From Candidatus Aminicenantes bacterium UBA2190 (GTDB taxonomy: Bacteria; Acidobacteriota; Aminicenantia; UBA2199), in the NCBI GenBank assembly GCA_002335385.1, contig DCVK01000025.1, positions 1-7,596 on the forward strand: a stretch of 7,596 nt of DNA. The letters are read 5' to 3'. A model generated the notes under the pieces. It was not told where the DNA came from and did not search any database. It saw only the letters and a list, made by a program, of their open reading frames with translations. Every line of letters begins with the position of its first letter. Position 1 is the first letter of the stretch. A program made the position numbers and the translations under genes. Shown piece by piece: positions 1 to 5,987 of this stretch.

Positions 1-793
1 CGGCAGCGGCAAGGAGCTGGTGGCGCGCGCCGTTCACCTGCTCGGCCCCAGGGCGGGGCAGCCCTTCATCTCGGTCAACGCCGCGGCCATTCCCGACACC
101 CTGCTGGAGGCGGAACTGTTCGGCTTCCGCAAGGGTGCGTTCAGCGGCGCCGGCGAGAACCGCGTCGGACTGCTGGAAGCCTCCGACCGCGGGACGCTTT
201 TCCTGGACGAGATCGCCGACCTGCCGCTGGCCCTGCAGGCCAAGCTGCTGCGGGCGCTGCAGGAAAGGGAGATCCGCCGCCTGGGCGAGAACCGGACCAT
301 CCGCATCGACGTGCGCCTGATCACCGCCAGCAACCGCGACCTGGAGGAGCTGATCCGCGGCAAGCTGTTCCGCGAAGACCTTTTCTACCGCCTTCAGGAC
401 CTGGTGATCCGCATCCCGCCTCTGCGGGAGCGCCGCGAGGACATCCCGCAGCTCGTCGACCATTTCCTGCGCAAGTGCGGCTATCCCGGACAGGACCCGG
501 ACAAGCTGGCGGCCATCGCCGACATGTTCCGCCTCGACGAATTTCCCGGCAACGTGCGGGAGCTGGAATCCAAGGTAAAGAACATGATCACCTTCAATCC
601 GGGGCTCGATCTCTCCCCCGCGCCGGAGCAAAAGCCATTCAGCTGGAGAAATGCGCGCGCGGAATTCGAGGAGAGCCTGCTGCGGCGGATACTGAAGCAG
701 CAGCGGGGGAACCGGAACCGGACCGCGCAAACGCTGGGCATCAGCCGCATGGCCCTGTTCAACCTGCTGAAAAAGCACGGCATCTCCCCATGA
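1..793 (+). CDS. Sigma-54-dependent transcriptional activator (enhancer-binding protein), C-terminal part, 5' truncated
   Basis: The first complete codon is at position 2, and the protein enters the window in the Walker A loop (GSGKE preceded by missing residues). A conserved bEBP AAA+ core follows: the sigma-54 contact loop reads GAFSGA (nt 134-151) instead of the usual GAFTGA, then Walker B GTLFLDEI (Asp codon at 206), then the arginine-finger/sensor region FREDLFYRL and PPLRERREDI. The C-terminus is a Fis-type helix-turn-helix (RTAQTLGISRMALFNLLKK) and the stop is TGA at 791-793. Such proteins hydrolyse ATP to remodel RNA polymerase-sigma-54 at -24/-12 promoters while bound to upstream DNA. 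The N-terminal sensory domain lies outside the window, so the signal is unknown. The stop codon overlaps the permease ATG, so it probably shares a transcript with the transporter and may control it. Family assignment is firm; the target is inferred. Confidence 0.95.
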   Translation, partial: GSGKELVARAVHLLGPRAGQPFISVNAAAIPDTLLEAELFGFRKGAFSGAGENRVGLLEASDRGTLFLDEIADLPLALQAKLLRALQEREIRRLGENRTIRIDVRLITASNRDLEELIRGKLFREDLFYRLQDLVIRIPPLRERREDIPQLVDHFLRKCGYPGQDPDKLAAIADMFRLDEFPGNVRELESKVKNMITFNPGLDLSPAPEQKPFSWRNARAEFEESLLRRILKQQRGNRNRTAQTLGISRMALFNLLKKHGISP

Positions 794-1719
794 TGCCGCA
801 GCTGCTGAAGTGCGCGGGACGGTTCCTGCTCTTCATCTGGACGGTGGCCACCCTGACGTTCCTGCTGGTGCGCGCCGTCCCCGGCGACCCGGCCCTGGCC
901 GTCCTGGGACCGAACCCGCACCCGGAGGACATCCTGCGCCTGCGCCGTTCGCTGCAGCTGGACCGGCCCCTGGCCGAGCAGTATTCCCATTTCATGCTGC
1001 GCCTGGCCGTTCTCGACCTCGGCGAATCTCTGGTCGACCGCAGGCCCGTGCGCTCCAGCCTGGGGCGCTATCTGCCTAACACGGTCCTGCTGGCCATGGC
1101 GGCCATGGCGCTCACCATTCCCCTTTCCCTGCTGCTGGGCTTCCTCTCCGTCTTCAGGAAGAACCGGCTGTGGGAAGCGCTGGCCACGGTTTTTTCGGCA
1201 CTGGGGCTGGCGATCCCCGTCTTCCTGCTCGGCCTGCTTCTGGTCCTGGTCTTCTCACTGGAGCTGGGACTCTTTCCCGTATCGGGGAGCGGCGGCATCA
1301 AGTTCCTCGTCCTGCCCGCCGTGACGCTGGCCTTCCCGCTGGGCGCCATTCTCACCCGCATGGTACGGACGGTTCTGCGCGAGGAAGCGCAGCGGCCCTA
1401 CGTGCTTCTGGCCCGGGCCAAGGGGCTCTCCGCAGCGCAGGTCTTCCGCCGCCACATCCTGAAGAACGCCCTCATCCCCATCGTCACCATGACCGGAATG
1501 CAGGCGGGCACCCTCCTGGGCGGGGCCGTCATCGTCGAGAACGTCTTCTCCTGGCCGGGGATCGGTACGCTGCTGGTCACCACCGTGCGCCAGCGCGACC
1601 TGCCCACCATCCAGGGATCGGTATTGCTGATCACCGCGTTGTACTCCCTGACGAACCTCCTGGTCGATCTCTCCTACACGCGGCTCGACCCGCGTATCGC
1701 CCATGATCGGTCTGCATAA
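790..1719 (+). CDS. ABC transporter permease, DppB/OppB/NikB family
   Basis: A 309-residue inner-membrane permease, the usual length for peptide/nickel (DppB-type) transporters. It has an N-terminal membrane segment (about 10-29), then the family-typical VPGDP (30-34). Further hydrophobic segments lie at about 98-121, 132-157, 172-190, 227-250 and 276-294. The cytoplasmic EAA loop, which docks on the ATPase, is at about 199-230 (ARAKGLS, then HILKNALIP), and the signature VENVFSWPGIG is at about 249-259. The start is the ATG at 790, whose ATGA overlaps the upstream TGA stop. A second ATG follows at 793. No Shine-Dalgarno sequence is seen, which fits translational coupling. It should pair with the next gene to form the membrane channel. 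Substrate cannot be read from the sequence; oligopeptides, dipeptides, nickel and other small solutes are all possible. Confidence 0.95.
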   Translation: MMPQLLKCAGRFLLFIWTVATLTFLLVRAVPGDPALAVLGPNPHPEDILRLRRSLQLDRPLAEQYSHFMLRLAVLDLGESLVDRRPVRSSLGRYLPNTVLLAMAAMALTIPLSLLLGFLSVFRKNRLWEALATVFSALGLAIPVFLLGLLLVLVFSLELGLFPVSGSGGIKFLVLPAVTLAFPLGAILTRMVRTVLREEAQRPYVLLARAKGLSAAQVFRRHILKNALIPIVTMTGMQAGTLLGGAVIVENVFSWPGIGTLLVTTVRQRDLPTIQGSVLLITALYSLTNLLVDLSYTRLDPRIAHDRSA

Positions 1720-2581
1720 GGGAAACCCCCGCTTCCGCCTGGGCGTCCTGATCCTGGCCGCGCTAGGCGCCGGGCTCGGCAGCGCCGCCCTGGCCGGCGG
1801 CATCGACCTCGACCTGCACCTGCTGCAGCGCCTGCTGCCGCCTTCCGGCCGCCACCTCCTGGGCACCGACGCCCTCGGGCGCGACATCCATTCCTGCCTG
1901 GCGTTCGGCACGCTGGTCTCGCTGGCCATCGCCCTGGCCGCGGTCGCTCTGGCCGCAGTGGCCGGGGCCGCGCTGGGCTTCCTGGCCGGCTGGCATGGCG
2001 GCCGGACCGGAACGGCCCTCATGGCGGGCGCCGATTTCACGCTGGCGTTCCCCGGCTTCCTGCTGGCGCTGTTCATGGCCGCCTTGTGGGGACAGGGAAC
2101 GCTCCAGATGGTCGTGGCCTTGGCCGCCGGCGGCTGGGCCGGCACCGCTCGCCTGGTGCGCGGCGAGGTGCTGCGGATCAAGAAGCTGGACTTCATCCTC
2201 GCCGCGCGCGGCTTCAACGCCTCGTCACGGCATATCGCCGTCGAGCACATGCTGCCGCTGATCTTTCCCGTCCTGCTGACCCAGGCCGTTTCCGGAATTG
2301 CCGCCGTCATCCTGGCCGAGGCCGGCCTGAACTTCCTCGGGCTTGGTCTCGACCCGCGCCTGCCGACGCTGGGCGGCATGATCGACGCCGGCCGCTCCCA
2401 CTTGTTCGATCGTCCGGCCCTGGTCCTCATCCCCGGGACCTGCCTCACCCTGCTGGTGACCGGTTTTCTGCTGCTGGCCGAAGGCTTCAGCGCCCGCCCG
2501 GGGGAAGTTGCTTTTGAAAAAAAAGGCGATTGGCGATATAATGACGACAGCCGCTCCCCGACGGGGGAACATGGGAGGTGA
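1703..2581 (+). CDS. ABC transporter permease, DppC/OppC/NikC family
   Basis: A 292-residue partner permease starting at the ATG at 1703, 17 nt inside the end of the preceding gene; no clear ribosome site, so coupling is likely. Family marks are LGTDALGRD (53-61), the EAA loop around 155-190 (LAARGFNASS then HMLPLIFPVLL), and EAGLNFLGLG (206-215). Hydrophobic segments are at about 13-31, 70-96, 112-130, 134-146, 185-205 and 238-260. The last ~30 residues form a polar tail longer than I expect for the family, and this DNA also holds the promoter of the next gene. An A8 run (2517-2524, codons 272-274) lies in the tail; a -1 slip there would end the protein at the TAA at 2539. No ATP-binding subunit follows, so the ATPases must be upstream of the window or elsewhere. 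Confidence 0.93.
   Translation: MIGLHKGNPRFRLGVLILAALGAGLGSAALAGGIDLDLHLLQRLLPPSGRHLLGTDALGRDIHSCLAFGTLVSLAIALAAVALAAVAGAALGFLAGWHGGRTGTALMAGADFTLAFPGFLLALFMAALWGQGTLQMVVALAAGGWAGTARLVRGEVLRIKKLDFILAARGFNASSRHIAVEHMLPLIFPVLLTQAVSGIAAVILAEAGLNFLGLGLDPRLPTLGGMIDAGRSHLFDRPALVLIPGTCLTLLVTGFLLLAEGFSARPGEVAFEKKGDWRYNDDSRSPTGEHGR
2514..2542 (+). promoter_or_regulatory. Sigma-70-type promoter for the PilZ gene
   Basis: TTGAAA (2514-2519), 17 bp, TATAAT (2537-2542). The -10 is a perfect consensus and the -35 differs at one base. Transcription would start near 2549, leaving a leader of about 35 nt. The promoter lies wholly inside the coding tail of the upstream permease, so the PilZ gene can be expressed independently of the transporter. 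Confidence 0.8.
2574..2578 (+). promoter_or_regulatory. Shine-Dalgarno site setting the PilZ start
   Basis: GGAGG, extended to GGAGGTG, lies 5 nt before the ATG at 2584. This strong site favours the ATG over the in-frame GTG at 2578, which overlaps the site itself. Confidence 0.85.
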
Positions 2582-2583
2582 CC

Positions 2584-2874
2584 ATGGAGAAGCGCAAGGA
2601 GCTGCGCGTCAAGAAAAGGGCCCTGTCCAGCCTGGAGGACAAGCCGGCGATCATCGTCGACATGTCCCAATGCGGCATCCAGATCTCCATGAACCGTCCG
2701 CCGCGAAGCCAGAACGTCATCATCAAGCTGCAGGTTGACGGCAAGGTCATCACCATCAAGGGGGACGTGCGCTGGATCGGGCGCACGGCATCCAGCCCCT
2801 CGGCCAGCCATGTCGGTATCGCCATCCGCGAGGCCCCTGACGAATATTACCAGATGCTTGCGCTCCCGGACTGA
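2584..2874 (+). CDS. Small single-domain PilZ protein (probable c-di-GMP receptor)
   Basis: A 96-residue protein that is almost entirely one PilZ domain. Both halves of the c-di-GMP-binding signature are present: RxxxR as R4-K-E-L-R8 near the N-terminus, and D26-M-S28-Q-C-G31 matching D/NxSxxG. Beta-strand-like segments follow, including VIIKLQV, VITIKGDVRWIG and VGIAI. There is no signal peptide or membrane segment, so it is probably cytoplasmic. PilZ proteins bind cyclic di-GMP and pass the signal to motility, polysaccharide or regulatory partners; which partner applies here cannot be told. It has its own promoter and ribosome site, and ends 18 nt from the convergent end of the Clp-like gene. 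Family call is strong; c-di-GMP binding is inferred from the intact motifs. Confidence 0.88.
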   Translation: MEKRKELRVKKRALSSLEDKPAIIVDMSQCGIQISMNRPPRSQNVIIKLQVDGKVITIKGDVRWIGRTASSPSASHVGIAIREAPDEYYQMLALPD

Positions 2875-2892
2875 GCGGGCGCGACCGGCTTT

Positions 2893-5877
2893 CTATTCCC
2901 CCCGGGCGTCGGCCGGACGGTTGCATCCGTCCTCTTGGGTGGCCAGCAGGGGCTCGCCGGAGACCGCGGCCGCGGCCGGCTCGAGAACGATCTCGATCTC
3001 ATCCCCGCTCAGGCGGCAGACCAGGTAGCGCGCCTCCTCCCACTCCTTCTCCAGCGACAGGTAGGCGATCTTCTCCAGCAACTCCTTTTTCAGGACGCGG
3101 TTCAGGTTGCGCGCCCCGTACTCGAGGGAATAGCCCCGGGCGGCCACATGCGCCAGAACGTCGTCGCGGATGACCAGTTCCTTGCCCTGCTTTTCCAGGT
3201 CGCGACGCACCTCGCCCAGATGGATGTCGATGATGGCCTTGATGTCGTCGTCGCGCAGGTTATGGAAGACGATGATCTCGTCGATGCGGTTGAGGAATTC
3301 CGGCGAGAAGTATTTTTTCAGCGCCTTGATTAGGGTGGCCCGCGAGACCTGCGCTCCCTCCGGGCTGCTCTTGTAGCCCAGGTTGGCCTTGGCGAACAGC
3401 GAGGTGCCGATGTTGGAGGTCATGACGATGGTGGTCTTGGAAAAATCGATCACGTTGCCGCGGGCGTCCGTGAGCCGGCCGGCGTCGAACACCTGCAGGA
3501 AGATGTTCAACAGCTGGGCATCGGCCTTCTCGATCTCGTCCAACAGGATGACCGAGTAGGGATTGAGCCGCACCTTGTCGGTAAGCTGATTGGCATCGTA
3601 ATAGCCCACGTAGCCCGGTGCCGCCCCGACGAAGCGCGAATAGGTGAACTTCTCCATGTATTCCGACATGTCGATGCGGATCAGGTAGTCCTGGCTGCCG
3701 TAGAGTGCCTCGCTCAGGGCGATGGCCGTCTCCGTCTTGCCCACGCCGGTCGGCCCGATGAACATGAACACGCCGTCGGGGCGGTTCTTCTTGACGTCGT
3801 AGCCCAGCTTGGAGGTGATGACCGAAGAGGCCATCTTGGCCACCGCCTCGTTCTGGCCGACGATACGCTTCAGGATGTTGGCCTGCAGCGAGGCCAGGCG
3901 GCTCTTCAGCGATATGGAAACCGTGGTCTCGGGCAGGTTGCCGATATCGGCCAGCACCTCCAGCACGTCGGCCTCCTCGATCTTCAGCGGAACACCGCCG
4001 GAAATGTTCTTCAGCTTGACCTTGGCGATGCAGCGCTCCAGGAGCATGATGGCCGCGTCGGGGAGTTTGCGCTCGCGAATGTCGCGCTTGGCGCTCTCGA
4101 CGATGTCCTCGATGATCTGCCCCGAGATCCGCAGGTTGTCGGCATCGACCACCTGGTTGGCCAGGTCCTTCAGTACCCGGCGCGTCCCTTCCGGGGACAA
4201 CTCGTTGACAACGATCTTCTGAAAATAGCCCAGCAGCGAATTGTCCTTCTCGATGGTGTTCTTGTACTCCTCGTAATCGGTGGTGGCGATGACCTGGATG
4301 GAGTTGTCGCGCAGGAAATTCTTGAGAATGTTGACCAGGTCCAGCGACGTGCCGCGGGCCGCGCCGGTGGACATCATCAGGTGCATGTCCTCCAGCACCA
4401 GGATGGCGTTCTGCGTCCTGAACTCCTGCAGCAGCTTCAGCACTTTTTCCTCGAACTGGCCGCGGTACTTGGAGCCGGTGAGCAGGGCGACGAAATTGAT
4501 CTCCTTGATCCGTTTCTCCTTCAGCACCGGCGGTACTTCGCCAAAGATGATCTTTTGCGCCAGCAGGCGCACCATGGCCGACTTGCCCACTCCGCGCTCG
4601 CCGATCAGCAGCAGGTTGCGCTTGGAGTTGGAGATGAGGATCTCGATCATCTGTCGCAGCTCCTTGCTGCGGCCGATGATGCGCTGTTCGCTCTGGATCA
4701 CCGCGTCGGTGATGTCGAAGAAGGCGTCGTTCTTCTGCGCCTCCGGCTTGCTGCGGCCCTTCTCCAGCAGGTCCCGGGCCTTCTTGACCTTCTCCCCCAG
4801 GCTTTTGCTCTGCGAGATCATCAGCGCCTTCTCGAAGAAATTCAGGGCCAGTTCGATATTGTCCTCGCGGGCGTATACGTCGCCCATCCACTCATGCCCC
4901 TGGGCGTAGAACGGGTAGAACAGCAGGAATTTCTGCAGCAGGCGCTTCATCTCCAGGCCGCGGCCCAGTTCGGCCAGATTGCGCACCTGCAGCAGGTAGA
5001 CCAGGGGCATGTTGAGGTCCTCGAAGGCGATCTCCTCCAGCAGCAGCTGGCTCTCGGCGAACAGCTTCAGTTGCTGGTTGCGCTGCGCCGCCTCCACCTG
5101 ACGCCACCGGCCCAGGCCCCCTTCCTCGCTTGCGGGCAGCAGGCGCTCGATCGGCTCCAGCTCGGAAAAGCAGAAATTGGCCAGCAGGAACTCGGCGATC
5201 TTCTGCCAAAGGCCGTCCAGCGCCAGGAGGATACCGGCGCCGTTGGCGCTGTCGCGGTAGAGGGCGCCATTTTCTTCCAGCTGCGCCAGGAACAGGACCC
5301 GCCCCTCGTGGACGACGGCAAAGGGGAAAAGGCTGAAATTCAGCGTGGTGTTGCTGAAGATCAGCTCGTCGTGCAACGCCTCCTGGGGCCCGAAGAGGTT
5401 TTTGGGGGTCACGCGTTTGCTGGCGGTCACGGCGCCGCTGATCTTCTGGTCGAAGAGCTTGAACAGATTCTCGATCCAGAAGCGGTAGTCGGCGAATAGG
5501 TTCTTGTTCTGCTTGGCCTCCAGCAGGCCCCCGCTCTTCAGGTATTCGCCGATGTTCTCCAGGATGAAGACCAGCGTCTGCCGCTCGGTCTTGCTCATGT
5601 TCAGCACCTGGGTATTGAACTCCTGCAGGTAGGCGACGATGTTCTCCAGGACGGGCGGCAGGGCGTTCGGGAAGAAGGTCCTCCCCGGAGCCAGGCGCAG
5701 GTTCTTGCGGCGCGCCAGGTTTTCCGCCTTGAACAGGGCGTCCAGGACGCTGACCAGGCCGTGAATGAGGCGGTCGGCGTTTTCCCTGGTGAATTCGCGC
5801 TTCTCCGCCTTGAAATCGGGGAGAAACACGGCCAAGAACGTCCCCAGCCTGGGGTATTGGCTGAAAAGTGGGTCCAT
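2893..5877 (-). CDS. Clp/Hsp100-type double-ring AAA+ unfoldase with novel N-terminal region and TPR
   Basis: A 994-residue protein; stop TAG at 2893-2895. Residues 1-290 match no family I recognise (helical, then an alpha/beta stretch around 170-240). Residues 290-358 look TPR-like, with one clear TPR at about 325-358. Ring D1 (about 395-650) has Walker A GERGVGKS (426-433) and pore loop KYRGQFEE (470-477). Its Walker B reads LVLEDMH (E496-D497), and the arginine-finger site reads LLGYFQ (549-553 region). Ring D2 (about 665-960) is intact: Walker A GPTGVGKT (708-715), pore GYVGY (755-759), Walker B LLDE (D780, E781), sensor 1 TSN (820-822), arginine finger NR (863-864), sensor 2 GAR (921-923). 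There is no coiled-coil M domain between the rings, as in ClpA. Such proteins thread substrates through a hexameric pore. The start ATG at 5877 is supported by GGAG 6 nt upstream and a promoter just behind it. Confidence 0.93.
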   Translation of the reverse strand: MDPLFSQYPRLGTFLAVFLPDFKAEKREFTRENADRLIHGLVSVLDALFKAENLARRKNLRLAPGRTFFPNALPPVLENIVAYLQEFNTQVLNMSKTERQTLVFILENIGEYLKSGGLLEAKQNKNLFADYRFWIENLFKLFDQKISGAVTASKRVTPKNLFGPQEALHDELIFSNTTLNFSLFPFAVVHEGRVLFLAQLEENGALYRDSANGAGILLALDGLWQKIAEFLLANFCFSELEPIERLLPASEEGGLGRWRQVEAAQRNQQLKLFAESQLLLEEIAFEDLNMPLVYLLQVRNLAELGRGLEMKRLLQKFLLFYPFYAQGHEWMGDVYAREDNIELALNFFEKALMISQSKSLGEKVKKARDLLEKGRSKPEAQKNDAFFDITDAVIQSEQRIIGRSKELRQMIEILISNSKRNLLLIGERGVGKSAMVRLLAQKIIFGEVPPVLKEKRIKEINFVALLTGSKYRGQFEEKVLKLLQEFRTQNAILVLEDMHLMMSTGAARGTSLDLVNILKNFLRDNSIQVIATTDYEEYKNTIEKDNSLLGYFQKIVVNELSPEGTRRVLKDLANQVVDADNLRISGQIIEDIVESAKRDIRERKLPDAAIMLLERCIAKVKLKNISGGVPLKIEEADVLEVLADIGNLPETTVSISLKSRLASLQANILKRIVGQNEAVAKMASSVITSKLGYDVKKNRPDGVFMFIGPTGVGKTETAIALSEALYGSQDYLIRIDMSEYMEKFTYSRFVGAAPGYVGYYDANQLTDKVRLNPYSVILLDEIEKADAQLLNIFLQVFDAGRLTDARGNVIDFSKTTIVMTSNIGTSLFAKANLGYKSSPEGAQVSRATLIKALKKYFSPEFLNRIDEIIVFHNLRDDDIKAIIDIHLGEVRRDLEKQGKELVIRDDVLAHVAARGYSLEYGARNLNRVLKKELLEKIAYLSLEKEWEEARYLVCRLSGDEIEIVLEPAAAAVSGEPLLATQEDGCNRPADARGE

Positions 5878-5883
5878 GTTGCG

Positions 5884-5887
5884 CTCC
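5884..5887 (-). promoter_or_regulatory. Shine-Dalgarno site of the Clp-like gene
   Basis: On the minus strand GGAG lies 6 nt before the ATG at 5877. It decides the start: an in-frame ATG 24 codons further upstream (5949) lies beyond the promoter and cannot be on the main transcript. Confidence 0.75.
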
Positions 5888-5907
5888 GCGGTTCGCCGCC
5901 TGCCTGA

Positions 5908-5936
5908 ATTATAGAAGCATCGCCGGGGAAAGTCAA
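5908..5936 (-). promoter_or_regulatory. Sigma-70-type promoter of the Clp-like gene
   Basis: Read on the minus strand: TTGACT (5936-5931), 17 bp, TATAAT (5913-5908). One mismatch in twelve positions with ideal spacing. The predicted start is near 5901, giving a leader of about 24 nt. No heat-shock element (such as a CIRCE repeat) is visible, so expression may be housekeeping or set by the palindrome at the -35 edge. Confidence 0.82.
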
Positions 5937-5946
5937 TTTGAAATTG
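5934..5946. repeat. Perfect 13-bp palindrome across the two divergent -35 boxes (possible operator)
   Basis: CAATTT-G-AAATTG, two perfect 6-bp arms around one central base. It covers the inner part of the minus-strand -35 (5931-5936) and of the plus-strand -35 (5944-5949), so a dimeric regulator bound here would block both promoters. Part of the symmetry is forced, because opposed TTG boxes always give CAA...TTG; the TTT/AAA part is not. Confidence 0.45.
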
Positions 5947-5972
5947 CATTTTCAGCCGATGTTTGCTATACT
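5944..5972 (+). promoter_or_regulatory. Extended -10 promoter of the TPR-kinase gene
   Basis: TTGCAT (5944-5949), 17 bp, TATACT (5967-5972), with a TG dinucleotide one base before the -10 (5964-5965). The -35 is weak (3 of 6) but the -10 is good and extended. The predicted start is near 5979, only about 9 nt before the ATG at 5988. Confidence 0.65.
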
Positions 5973-5987
5973 TTTTCCCTATCGCCT

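Noticed and set aside
2578..2586. GTG at 2578 as the PilZ start
   Set aside because: It overlaps the Shine-Dalgarno sequence GGAGGTG, which is correctly spaced for the ATG at 2584.
1255..2811. Long open frame of 518 codons on the minus strand, opposite the permeases
   Set aside because: It is antisense to two clear permease genes, its translation is rich in Arg, Pro and Ala with no family features, and its length follows from the high GC content.
2915..2932. Hairpin GGACGG-TTGCAT-CCGTCC as a terminator for PilZ
   Set aside because: The 6-bp stem is perfect, but it is followed by TCTTGGG rather than a T-run, and it lies inside the Clp-like coding sequence.
3260..5499. Long alternative frames within the Clp-like gene on both strands (for example 3260-4891 minus and 4381-5499 plus)
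   Set aside because: The true frame carries complete AAA+ motifs end to end. The others are low-complexity Gln/Arg/Gly-rich shadows.
2893..5877. Identification of the AAA+ protein as ClpV of a type VI secretion system
   Set aside because: No Tss/Hcp/VgrG-like gene is in the window, the N-terminus is not of ClpV type as far as I can see, and the degenerate D1 does not fit.
5875..5949. Upstream in-frame ATG at 5949 for the Clp-like gene, adding 24 residues
   Set aside because: The -35 and -10 boxes lie within that extension, and the ATG at 5877 has a good ribosome site.
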